Positions 1 through 6,421 of a stretch of 9,357 nucleotides of DNA are shown one piece after another. The translations under genes were made by a program, and so were the position numbers. Source of the DNA: Tumulicola sp039922955 (GTDB lineage Bacteria > Vulcanimicrobiota > Vulcanimicrobiia > Vulcanimicrobiales > Vulcanimicrobiaceae). The stretch is from the NCBI GenBank assembly GCA_039922955.1, contig JBDTDR010000122.1, positions 1 to 9,357 of the forward strand, read 5' to 3'. The stretch's first letter is position 1; each line of letters starts with the position of its first letter. The notes below the pieces were generated by a model. That model did not search any database, was not told where the DNA came from, and saw only the letters and a program-made list of their open reading frames with translations.

Positions 1-940
1 GGCGGTATTTGCCGTTCCACGAGTGCGAAAACTCGTGGGTGACGAGGTCGCCACCGGAAAGCGACTCGGAAGGTTCGGTCAGGAAGTCGCCGGGAGCGCG
101 ATTGTCGCTGGACTGGTGGTGTTCGATGCCTTGAAAACCGATCGCGTCGCTCAAGGTGAGTAGCGCGTGGTAGTCGGCGAAGTGACGCGATCCGTACATC
201 GCGAAAGTCTCGGCCGGCACGCGTTGATAAGCCTTGAGCAGCGCTTCGGGGATGTCGAGGTCTTGCGGATAATCGGCGAAAGCGTCGAGCTGCACGAAGG
301 CCGCGCCGTCTTTCCAGAGATCCCATTTCTTGACGTAGCGGCCGAGATCGAGCGGCGAATCCACCAGCATATTGAGCGGCGTGACCGCGAAATCGACGCG
401 ATTTCCGGCCTTCACCCCGTCGCGCAGCGCGGTTGCATACTCCCAGCCCTCCGGCAACTCGATCGACGGTTTGACGAAGTAATCGTGGGAGTTCGCACCC
501 TCTTGGTACAGCAGGACGCGGTTCCAGTTGACGATGGCCACCGATCGCGTCGACATCGTATCGTCCGGAGCGTTGAGCAGGACGTCGAAATCGACGTCCA
601 GGACGTTCGCGCCGGCCGGCACGTTGACGTGGAACGCATACAGGTCGACCGGATCGCGCCGCCAGTCCAGTGCGTTACCGGCTGCCGAGATACGCAAGGC
701 GGCGAGGTCGTTAAGCGGTCCGGTCGGACCGTGCTCGCCGGGAATCCACTTGGGATACACCAGCGTGAGGGCGCCGGGCGTGATCGGAAGGCGCTCGTGC
801 GCGAACATGATTCCGCGCGACGCCTGCGAGGCGTCGAGCCGGAGCGTGACCGGCGCCGGCGCGGCGGCCGAACGCGAAACCGTCAGGAGCGTTGCGGCGG
901 CGACCAGCGCCGCAACGAGGAAGATGCCGCGACGATTCAT
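1..940 (-). CDS. M61-family glycyl-type aminopeptidase, exported, N-terminal part (C-terminus beyond window)
   Basis: Reading the minus strand from ATG at 940-938 gives an open frame of 313 codons that runs off position 1. The N-terminus (MNRRGIFLVAALVAAATLL) is a typical Sec signal peptide with probable cleavage near SRSAAA at residues 22-27. Residues about 30-190 fit the M61 N-terminal beta domain, including YPKWIPGEHGP (residues 62-72). The catalytic part follows with QGIEHHQS (270-277) and the zinc-binding HEFSHSWNGKY (302-312): H302 and H306 are zinc ligands and E303 is the catalytic base. In the family these two motifs are conserved, the third zinc ligand lies further downstream, and a C-terminal PDZ-like domain is common; those parts fall outside the window. 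Family members usually have about 550-630 residues, so roughly half is here. Known members cleave N-terminal residues, often glycine, from peptides. The likely location is the periplasm or outside the cell. The gene is divergent from the Old Yellow Enzyme gene. No strong Shine-Dalgarno sequence is visible. Confidence 0.93.
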   Translation of the reverse strand, partial: MNRRGIFLVAALVAAATLLTVSRSAAAPAPVTLRLDASQASRGIMFAHERLPITPGALTLVYPKWIPGEHGPTGPLNDLAALRISAAGNALDWRRDPVDLYAFHVNVPAGANVLDVDFDVLLNAPDDTMSTRSVAIVNWNRVLLYQEGANSHDYFVKPSIELPEGWEYATALRDGVKAGNRVDFAVTPLNMLVDSPLDLGRYVKKWDLWKDGAAFVQLDAFADYPQDLDIPEALLKAYQRVPAETFAMYGSRHFADYHALLTLSDAIGFQGIEHHQSSDNRAPGDFLTEPSESLSGGDLVTHEFSHSWNGKYR

Positions 941-984
941 CCGTTGCGGGTTCTCAAGCAAAAGGCCCGAACCTTTCACGCGCC
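941..984. promoter_or_regulatory. 44-bp divergent intergenic gap with two overlapping inverted repeats
   Basis: This gap separates the start codons of the M61 peptidase gene (minus) and the flavin oxidoreductase gene (plus). It contains GGTTC (949-953) and its complement GAACC (969-973), 20 bp apart start to start. A second dyad, AAAGG (961-965) and CCTTT (972-976), has a 6-bp spacer. Arms at about two helical turns or closer are what a dimeric regulator would need. The gap is too short for two full promoters, so at least one promoter must lie inside a coding region. I see no convincing -35/-10 pair. The arms are only 5 bp, so chance is a real alternative. Confidence 0.35.
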
Positions 985-2076
985 ATGACCGGACAACTGT
1001 TTTCGCCGATCGATCTGCGCGGCGTACGCTTCGAGAACCGCATCGTCGTCTCGCCGATGTGTCAGTACTCGGCAACCGATGGAACCGCGTGCGACTGGCA
1101 CGTGGTGAACCTCGGGCACTTGGCCCTTTCCGGCCCGGGCTTAGTCTTCTTCGAGGCGACCCACGTAAGCCCCGAGGGCCGAATCACGCCCAACTGTTTG
1201 GGACTCTACAGCGACGAAAACGAAGCCGGAATGGCGCGTGTCGTACGGTTTTTGCGCGAGTGGACCCGCAGCAAGGTCGGCGTTCAACTCGCGCACGCCG
1301 GCCGCAAAGGCTCCACGCTCCCGCCGTGGGAAGGCGGCGGCCCCGTCGGCGGCGCGCGCGCGTGGACCCCGGTAGCGCCGTCGGCGATTCCGTACGACGC
1401 AAACGCCAACGTCCCGGCGGCGCTCGACGCCGCCGGCTTGCAAAAAGTCACCGACGATTTCGTTTCGGCCGTGCGCCGGTGCTCGCGGTTAGGCGTCGAC
1501 GCGATCGAACTGCACTTCGCTCACGGATATCTCGCGCACGAGTTTCTCTCGCCGCTTTCAAACCGTCGCAGCGACGAATACGGAGGCTCGCTGGCGAATC
1601 GCATGCGGCTTCCGCTGGAGCTTTTTGAATCCGCACGGCTGGCGTGGCCCGCGACTCAACCGCTCGGCGTGCGAATATCGGCCACCGATTACGTCGAGGG
1701 CGGCTGGAATCCGGCCGAAGCGGCGATCTTCGCGCGCGAACTGCGGCGACGCGGATGCGACTTCATCGACTGCTCGAGCGGCGGCCTGAGCCCCGCGCAA
1801 CGGATCGACGCGCACCCGGGCTACCAAGTCGGGTTCGCGCGCGACATTCGTCGCGAAGCGCAGATACCGACGATCGCGATTGGGATGATTACGGATCCGG
1901 CGGCGGCCGAACGCATCGTGGCCGACGGCGACGCCGATTTCGTTGCCCTAGCGCGGGGTTTTCTGCGGCATCCGCGGTGGGCGTGGGACGCTGCCGATGC
2001 GGTCGGGGGCGAACCGTTCGTCCCGAAGCAGTATCAGCGGGCCCGCCGGGCGCCCAGGCAGGTTCTCCCCTCCTAG
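985..2076 (+). CDS. NADH:flavin oxidoreductase, Old Yellow Enzyme family, YqjM/XenA type
   Basis: This 363-residue protein is a single FMN-binding TIM barrel that reduces activated C=C bonds (enones, enals, nitro compounds, maleimides) with NAD(P)H in the cytoplasm. Visible motifs are SPMCQYSA near the N-terminus, with C26 and Y28 at the positions that tune the flavin in YqjM-like enzymes; QLAHAGRKGS (101-110); and ELHFAHGYLAHEFLSPLSN (175-193), where H177 and H180 form the substrate-binding HxxH pair. RRSDEYGGS (194-202) follows, and then the phosphate-binding region around TIAIGMITD (296-304) and ALARGFLRHP (321-330). The length matches XenA-type enzymes. I chose ATG 985 because MTGQLFSPIDLRGVRF is the family N-terminus; an in-frame ATG at 892 would add 31 residues lying antisense to the M61 start. 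It is the first gene of the run that continues into etfBA. Its physiological substrate cannot be read from the sequence. Some family members act in 2,4-dienoyl-CoA or xenobiotic reduction, but the single-domain length argues against a full 2,4-dienoyl-CoA reductase. Confidence 0.95.
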   Translation: MTGQLFSPIDLRGVRFENRIVVSPMCQYSATDGTACDWHVVNLGHLALSGPGLVFFEATHVSPEGRITPNCLGLYSDENEAGMARVVRFLREWTRSKVGVQLAHAGRKGSTLPPWEGGGPVGGARAWTPVAPSAIPYDANANVPAALDAAGLQKVTDDFVSAVRRCSRLGVDAIELHFAHGYLAHEFLSPLSNRRSDEYGGSLANRMRLPLELFESARLAWPATQPLGVRISATDYVEGGWNPAEAAIFARELRRRGCDFIDCSSGGLSPAQRIDAHPGYQVGFARDIRREAQIPTIAIGMITDPAAAERIVADGDADFVALARGFLRHPRWAWDAADAVGGEPFVPKQYQRARRAPRQVLPS

Positions 2077-2098
2077 GGAACCAATAGCGCCAGGTTCT
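2061..2098 (+). promoter_or_regulatory. Two mutually exclusive hairpins at the OYE/etfB junction (attenuator-like)
   Basis: GGTTCTC (2061-2067) can pair with GGGAACC (2076-2082), a 7-bp stem with one G-U pair and an 8-nt loop. The same GGAACC (2077-2082) can instead pair with GGTTCT (2093-2098), a 6-bp stem with one G-U pair and a 10-nt loop, followed by a short TTT. The central arm is shared, so only one stem can form at a time. The first stem includes the OYE stop codon (2074-2076) in its loop and base, so ribosomes finishing the gene would melt it. The second could be a weak terminator, but its T run is short. This is structure seen by eye; no folding energy was computed. Confidence 0.35.
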
Positions 2099-2119
2099 TT
2101 TCCACATCCCCCCTTTCTT

Positions 2120-2124
2120 GGAGG
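2120..2124 (+). promoter_or_regulatory. Shine-Dalgarno GGAGG for etfB
   Basis: GGAGG lies 12 nt before the GTG start of etfB, slightly longer than the usual spacing. No ATG gives a better N-terminus, and MKIVVTVKLVPDP is the normal EtfB beginning. The complementary CCTCC occurs at 2069-2073 at the end of the OYE gene and could in principle mask this site. Confidence 0.6.
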
Positions 2125-2136
2125 TCGGTAGTCCAC

Positions 2137-2925
2137 GTGAAGATCGTGGTAACGGTGAAGCTTGTGCCGGATCCGAACGCGCAAAAGCGGATCGATCCGG
2201 CGACCAAGCGTTTGGTGCGCTCCGGCGTCGAGACGGTCCTGAATCCGTACGACGAGTACGCGCTCGAGGCGGCCCTGCAGCTAAAGGAACGCGCCGGCGG
2301 CGACACGACCGTCGCGGTGTTCAGCATGGGTCCTGAAGCGCTCAAAGAGACGCTGCGCAAAGCGCTGGCGATGGGCGCCGACGAGGCCGTATTCCTCACC
2401 GATGCAGGTCTCGAAGGAAGCGACGTGTGGGCGACCGCCTACGCGATGGCCCGGGCGCTCGAAAAGACCGGTTTCGATCTCTTGATCGTCGGCGGCCTTA
2501 CGGATGATGGAAGCACCGGCGCCGTGCCGGGCGCGCTCGCCGAACATCTTGGTCTGCCGTGCGTCACCAACGCGCGCAAAGCCGAGATTACCGACGGCAC
2601 GCTGCAGGTCGAACGCGAGACCGACACCGGTTATCAAACCGTGCGCGGACCGCTCCCGGCGCTGCTGACGACGGCGCTCACGTTTGGCGAACCGCGATAT
2701 GCCTCGCTCAAAGGCATCATGGGTGCCAAGAAAAAGGCCATCACCGTGCTGACGCTCGGCGATCTCGGCCTCGAGCAGGCCGTAGGGGCGGATGGTTCCA
2801 AAATGCAGCTCGAGACGTTTGCGCCGCCGCCGGCCCGCGGCAAGGGACAAGTCGTCGAGGCCACCGATGGTGTCGCGGGCGCGAAGGCGATCTTCGACTT
2901 CCTGCGTGAGAAGAAGTTGGTGTAA
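2137..2925 (+). CDS. etfB: Electron transfer flavoprotein beta subunit
   Basis: EtfB pairs with EtfA to form a soluble heterodimer that carries electrons on FAD between dehydrogenases and an acceptor such as ETF:quinone oxidoreductase. The 262-residue length is normal for the family. Visible features are the N-terminal strand MKIVVTVKLVPDP; LNPYDEYALEAALQLKE (35-51) with the conserved NPxDExALE element; the nucleotide-site region GGLTDDGSTGAVPG (119-132); RGPLPALLTT (170-179); and EPRYASLKGIMGAKKK (185-200). The last matches the recognition loop that docks partner dehydrogenases in mitochondrial ETF, with L191 at the place of the anchoring leucine. The start is GTG at 2137. etfA follows after 2 bp, which is expected for subunits made in equal amounts. 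From memory the DGSTGAVPG region looks more like actinobacterial-type EtfB than the DxDTAQVGP of electron-bifurcating forms, but I cannot settle this without an alignment. Confidence 0.96.
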   Translation: MKIVVTVKLVPDPNAQKRIDPATKRLVRSGVETVLNPYDEYALEAALQLKERAGGDTTVAVFSMGPEALKETLRKALAMGADEAVFLTDAGLEGSDVWATAYAMARALEKTGFDLLIVGGLTDDGSTGAVPGALAEHLGLPCVTNARKAEITDGTLQVERETDTGYQTVRGPLPALLTTALTFGEPRYASLKGIMGAKKKAITVLTLGDLGLEQAVGADGSKMQLETFAPPPARGKGQVVEATDGVAGAKAIFDFLREKKLV

Positions 2926-2927
2926 CC

Positions 2928-3905
2928 GTGAAAAACGTCATCGTGTACGTGGAGCACCGCAACGGTCAGACGCGCAAAGTCACGTTCGAACTGGCGACCG
3001 AGGCGCGCAAACTCGCCGACGCCCTGGGCGGCGCGGCCCATGCGGTCGTGGTCGGGCCGGGCGCCGCCCGACTCGCCGAGGCGCTCAAGAGCTATCCGCT
3101 CGACATCGTGTACTTCAACGAAGACGCCGACGTCGACAAGTTTTTGCTCGATCCCGCGGTGGACTACCTCGAGGCCGCGGCTAGGGCGGTCGGCCCCTCG
3201 CTCATCCTCATCCCGAACACGCTTTCGGGGCGCGACGTCGCCGGCCGGCTGGTCGCCCGCCTGAGCGCCGGCATCGGCGCGGACGTGACCGAGTTCAGGG
3301 TGGAAAACGGAACGGTCGAGTGCGTTTCGCCCAAAATGGGCGGTGCCCTGATCACCTCCTGCGCCATCAAGCCCGCCGACTACGGCATCGCAACCGTTCG
3401 GCCTAACGCGTTTACCGCGAAGCCCGGGGGCAACGGCGCGGCGCTGGAGCCGCTTGAAAAGCCGGCCGGAAAGACCTATCGTGCGTCGATCGAGCAAGAC
3501 GTCGAAGAGGGTTCGGGCGAGCTGGCCCTCGAGGAGGCCCCGGTCGTCGTAGCCGGCGGACGCGGGCTGGGCGGGCCGGAACCTTTCGATACGCTGTTGA
3601 AGCCTCTGGCGCACGCGCTGGGCGGCGCCGTCGGCGCCTCGCGTGCCGCGGCCGACGCCGGCTGGGTGCCGTACAACCTTCAGATCGGGCAGACCGGTAA
3701 AACGGTAACGCCCAACCTCTACATCGCGGTCGGCATCTCGGGCGCGATCCAGCACAAAGTCGGCATGCGTTCGTCCGGCACGATTGTCTCGATCAACAAA
3801 GACGCGGCCGCGGCGATCGCGGAGTTCTCGGATTTGCTGGTCGTCGGCGACGCCTTCCAAATCGTGCCCGAACTTACCAAGTTGATCGAAGCCGCCAAAG
3901 CATGA
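2928..3905 (+). CDS. etfA: Electron transfer flavoprotein alpha subunit
   Basis: EtfA is the larger, FAD-binding subunit of the ETF heterodimer. The protein has 325 residues, a usual length. Residues 1 to about 195 form the N-terminal domain (MKNVIVYVEHRNGQ, then PNTLSGRDVAGRLVARL at 96-112). Residues about 205-325 form the FAD domain with all its expected signatures: AGGRGLGGPE (209-218); GASRAAADAGWVP (236-248) with S238 and R239; QIGQTGKTVTPNLYIAVG (252-269); GISGAIQH (269-276) with H276; and SINKD (288-292). D308 sits where the adenosine-binding Asp occurs in other family members. The start is GTG at 2928, two bases after etfB stops, with only a weak purine-rich stretch upstream, so translational coupling to etfB is likely. 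The TGA stop overlaps an ATG (ATGA at 3902-3905), but that ATG is probably not used (see the TPR gene). Neither ETF:quinone oxidoreductase nor an acyl-CoA dehydrogenase is nearby. Confidence 0.97.
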   Translation: MKNVIVYVEHRNGQTRKVTFELATEARKLADALGGAAHAVVVGPGAARLAEALKSYPLDIVYFNEDADVDKFLLDPAVDYLEAAARAVGPSLILIPNTLSGRDVAGRLVARLSAGIGADVTEFRVENGTVECVSPKMGGALITSCAIKPADYGIATVRPNAFTAKPGGNGAALEPLEKPAGKTYRASIEQDVEEGSGELALEEAPVVVAGGRGLGGPEPFDTLLKPLAHALGGAVGASRAAADAGWVPYNLQIGQTGKTVTPNLYIAVGISGAIQHKVGMRSSGTIVSINKDAAAAIAEFSDLLVVGDAFQIVPELTKLIEAAKA

Positions 3906-3932
3906 GCGCACCAAGAGCAATACAAGACAATA

Positions 3933-3937
3933 AAGGA
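3933..3937 (+). promoter_or_regulatory. Shine-Dalgarno AAGGA deciding the TPR gene start
   Basis: AAGGA lies 3 nt before ATG 3941, inside a strikingly A-rich 35-bp gap. The spacing is short but usable. Together with the signal peptide starting MKRIALTVLV it favours 3941 over the ATG at 3902 that overlaps the etfA stop. Confidence 0.55.
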
Positions 3938-3940
3938 AAT

Positions 3941-5464
3941 ATGAAAAGAATCGCCCTCACCGTTCTCGTCGCGCTCGGTTGCGCGTTTGCCGCATTCGCC
4001 GCCACCACGCCCGGCGCGCAGGCCGGGATCTTCGGCGGGAAATCGGCGACGCCGAGCCCGTCCCCGTCGCCTTCCGCGCTGCCGACGGCCAGCCCCGAGC
4101 CGCCCAGCGTAGCGATCCCGCGCCTTCAGGCAAAGCTCAAGGCGAATCCCAACGACCAGCAGGCGATGTCGGAACTCGCGGCCCAGTTTCTGCAGATCAA
4201 CCGCCCGGATCTCACGGCGCAGCTCACGCAGCACCTGTTGCAGGCCGGCGATAAAACGGCCCAGGTATACTACTATGACGGATTTGCTCAGGAACAACTC
4301 GGGAACGGACGCGCCGCGACCTACGATCTCGAGCAAGCCTCCAACCTCGACCCCACCAACATGGGCGTGCTCGCGCAACTGGCCGACGTCTATCTCAAAG
4401 CGAATCGCTCGGCCGACGCCGAACGCGTTGCGAAACGCGCCGTAACGTTTAATAAAACCCAGCCGGTCGCGCTGACGACGCTCGGCAGCATTTATGCGGC
4501 CGAACAGAAGTACGACGATGCGCGCACGCAGTTCGAGGCCGCCTACAAGTTGGATCCGAAGGACTCGTCGGCCATCTATCAGATTGCGACGACCTACGCG
4601 CAGCAAAACAACATTCCGATGGCGCTGCAAACGATCAATCGCGCCTTGATGGTCGATCCCAAGAGCATCCAGGCGTTGGTGTACAAGGCGGATCTCTACG
4701 CGAAGCAGCACGACGACGCGCAGGCCACGGCTGCTTACGACGACGCGATCGTCGCCGCCCCCAGCGACGATCAAAAAGCGCAAATTATGGTACGTAAAGC
4801 GTCCTATTTCATCGGCGAGAAAAAGTATCCGCAGGGCGAAGCAATCCTGACTCAAGTCACGACGCAGTATCCAAAGGTCCCAAGCGGATTCGTCGCCTTT
4901 GGCGAGTACTACGCGCAGTTGCACGAGTGGGGCAAGGCATCGGCCAAGCTGCAGGCGGCGCTGGCTATCGACCCCGAGAACGCCCCGGCGCTTCTAGGTC
5001 TCGGCGAACTCTCGATGCAAAACGGAAAAGCGAACGACAGCATCGCCTACTTTAAGCACTACACGCAAGTTTCTCCCGACGCACAAGGCTACGCGCTGCT
5101 CGGGCAGGCGTATTCGCAAGCCCACAACTATTCGGGCGCGCGCGATTCTTGCGGTAAGAGTTTCGAGATCCAGCGCTCGCCGGAGACCCTTAGCTGCGTT
5201 GCGGGCGCGGATTACGAGCTAAAAAACTACAAGGAGGCCGCGCAGATCTTCGACGTGCTCGATAAGAACGCGCACGGATTTCTCGACCAAAACCCGACGC
5301 TGCTGTACATCGCGGCGAAGTCGTATCAGAATGCCAATCAGTGCACCAAGGCGGTGGCCGCCTACAAACGGCTGCTGCCGATGATGCGCAAGGGCACGAA
5401 AGACTACACCAACGTGCAAAAATCGGCGGCCGGCCCGTGCCGCGCGGCGCAGCACGCTCACTGA
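3941..5464 (+). CDS. Exported tetratricopeptide-repeat protein
   Basis: This 507-residue protein begins with a Sec signal peptide (MKRIALTVLVALGCAFAAFA), with likely cleavage at AQA|G (28/29). A Pro/Ser linker (residues 36-56, repeated SP pairs) follows. The rest, about 58-500, is a run of roughly ten helical TPR units. Clear ones include residues around 142-172 (LAQLADVYLKANRSADAERV), 176-206 (LGSIYAAEQKYDDARTQFEA), 210-240, 244-274, 316-346 (FGEYYAQLHEWGKASAKLQA), 350-380 and 384-410. TPR arrays bind other proteins, so an assembly or scaffolding role in the periplasm is likely, but no specific partner can be named. The mature protein has four cysteines, C404, C419, C468 and C500, all in the last quarter, which would allow two disulfides in an oxidising envelope. 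A lipoprotein is less likely, because C14 is preceded by ALG without the usual leucine at -3. The gene sits 35 bp behind etfA and its end overlaps the deacetylase frame. Confidence 0.88.
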   Translation: MKRIALTVLVALGCAFAAFAATTPGAQAGIFGGKSATPSPSPSPSALPTASPEPPSVAIPRLQAKLKANPNDQQAMSELAAQFLQINRPDLTAQLTQHLLQAGDKTAQVYYYDGFAQEQLGNGRAATYDLEQASNLDPTNMGVLAQLADVYLKANRSADAERVAKRAVTFNKTQPVALTTLGSIYAAEQKYDDARTQFEAAYKLDPKDSSAIYQIATTYAQQNNIPMALQTINRALMVDPKSIQALVYKADLYAKQHDDAQATAAYDDAIVAAPSDDQKAQIMVRKASYFIGEKKYPQGEAILTQVTTQYPKVPSGFVAFGEYYAQLHEWGKASAKLQAALAIDPENAPALLGLGELSMQNGKANDSIAYFKHYTQVSPDAQGYALLGQAYSQAHNYSGARDSCGKSFEIQRSPETLSCVAGADYELKNYKEAAQIFDVLDKNAHGFLDQNPTLLYIAAKSYQNANQCTKAVAAYKRLLPMMRKGTKDYTNVQKSAAGPCRAAQHAH

Positions 5465-6408
5465 GGTTCGTTACCGACGCTCTCTACGGCGACCACCTTC
5501 GCGGCTTGCGGCATCCCGAATCGCCCGACCGCGTGGAGGTGGTCGCTTCGCGTTTGCGGGCCGAAGGCGTGCTCGCGGCGACGGTCGACGCGCGCGACGC
5601 GAGCGACGAAGAGATCGAACGGGTTCACTCGCCGGCCTACCTGGCACTCGTAAAGCGCGAAATCGACGCGCTGCAGCCCGAGCGGCCGCGGTACCTCTCC
5701 ACCGGTGACGTCGCGATCGACGAGCGTTCCTTAGCCGTAGCCCGCCGGGCCGCGGGAGGGGCGATCGCCGCCGTCGAGGCGTGCGTGGCGGGCCGCGACG
5801 CGGTTTTCGCACTGGTGCGTCCGCCGGGACACCACGCCGAGCCTGTCCGCGGCATGGGCTTCTGCATTTTCAACAACGTCGCGATCGCGGCGCGAGCCTT
5901 TCGGGCGGCCACCGGCGGCCGGGTCCTCGTTGTCGATTTCGACTACCATCACGGCAACGGCACCCAGGCGGTAGCCGGCGACGGCCTGTCCTATGTCTCG
6001 ACCCATGCCTTCCCGGCGTACCCGGGCACCGGTTGCGATAGCTATCGTTTGGGCGCCGATGTCGTCACGAACGTGCCCCTGCCGGTTTCCGGGGTCTCGA
6101 CCGAAGCGTTCGTCGCCGTCTGGGAAGAACTGCTGCCGCGCGTGGCCGCCTCGGTCCGCCCGGACCTGCTGCTGGTCAGCGCCGGGTTCGACTATGTCGC
6201 CGGCGACCCGGTCGGCGATCTGGGCGTGGACGTCAGCGCCGCCGGTGCCCTGGCGGCGACCATCAATGCGGTGGCCGCGCGCTACTGCGAAGGCCGCATC
6301 GCCTACGTGCTGGAGGGCGGCTACGATCTCGACGCGCTGACCCGTTCGATTGCCCTGATCGCGTCGGCCGGCTGCGACAAATCTCAGGGGAATCTCAAGG
6401 AAGCGTAA
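5437..6408 (+). CDS. Histone deacetylase superfamily amidohydrolase (AcuC/acetylpolyamine amidohydrolase type)
   Basis: This zinc amidohydrolase of the arginase/deacetylase fold has 323 residues if it starts at GTG 5437. Bacterial members remove acetyl groups from polyamines, lysine side chains or similar amides in the cytoplasm; the substrate here is unknown. All core motifs are intact: HPESPDR near the N-terminus; RPPGHHAEP (128-136) with the catalytic pair H132/H133; DFDYHHGNGTQ (167-177) with zinc ligands D169 and H171; STHAFPAYPGTG (188-199); AGFDYVAGDP (249-258) with zinc ligand D252; and LEGGYDL (292-298) with Y296, the transition-state tyrosine. No signal peptide is present. The start is uncertain. 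The conserved N-terminal strand RFVTDALY begins at 5464, and the only in-frame options close to it are GTG 5437 (28-nt overlap with the TPR gene) and CTG 5461 (forming a CTGA overlap with the TPR stop). Neither has a Shine-Dalgarno sequence, so coupling to translation of the TPR gene is likely. A GTG at 5341 would add 32 unrelated residues. Confidence 0.93.
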   Translation: MPRGAARSLRFVTDALYGDHLRGLRHPESPDRVEVVASRLRAEGVLAATVDARDASDEEIERVHSPAYLALVKREIDALQPERPRYLSTGDVAIDERSLAVARRAAGGAIAAVEACVAGRDAVFALVRPPGHHAEPVRGMGFCIFNNVAIAARAFRAATGGRVLVVDFDYHHGNGTQAVAGDGLSYVSTHAFPAYPGTGCDSYRLGADVVTNVPLPVSGVSTEAFVAVWEELLPRVAASVRPDLLLVSAGFDYVAGDPVGDLGVDVSAAGALAATINAVAARYCEGRIAYVLEGGYDLDALTRSIALIASAGCDKSQGNLKEA

Positions 6409-6421
6409 AGGAGCCTACGAA

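Larger units (their letters stand above)
985..6408 (+). other. Probable five-gene operon: OYE - etfB - etfA - TPR protein - deacetylase
   Basis: Five same-strand genes follow each other with gaps of 60 bp, 2 bp and 35 bp and then an overlap. The etfB-etfA step is certainly co-transcribed in character. The first junction holds hairpins that could weaken read-through, and the A-rich 35-bp gap before the TPR gene could hide an internal promoter, so the operon may have sub-units. The 101-bp gap after the deacetylase, with a hairpin, is the most likely end. Confidence 0.55.

Noticed and set aside
167..988. Plus-strand open frame of 273 codons across the start of the window
   Set aside because: It is antisense to the M61 peptidase, whose signal peptide, QGIEHHQS and HEFSHSWN motifs are unmistakable. 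The plus-strand translation is Arg-rich and without domain features.
2634..3920. Minus-strand open frame of 428 codons
   Set aside because: It covers etfA and part of etfB antisense. Those genes carry full family signatures; the antisense frame is long only because of third-position GC bias.
3902..3940. ATG at 3902 overlapping the etfA stop (ATGA) as the TPR gene start
   Set aside because: It would put 13 polar residues in front of a good signal peptide, while ATG 3941 has AAGGA just upstream and gives a standard Sec signal.
3941..3990. TPR protein as a lipoprotein through C14
   Set aside because: The residues before the cysteine (ALG) lack the usual leucine at -3, and a better signal peptidase I site (AQA|G) follows. 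Not fully excluded.
4052..4110. Pro/Ser-coding repeat as a mobile or tandem DNA repeat
   Set aside because: It is a short low-complexity linker after a signal peptide, common in exported proteins, without a regular nucleotide repeat unit.
3719..4924. Minus-strand open frame of 401 codons
   Set aside because: It is antisense to the end of etfA and most of the TPR gene, with Arg/Val/Leu-rich composition and no recognisable motif.
5341..5436. GTG 5341 as the deacetylase start
   Set aside because: The extra 32 residues are out-of-frame TPR coding sequence and do not resemble the family; conserved sequence starts only near RFVTD.
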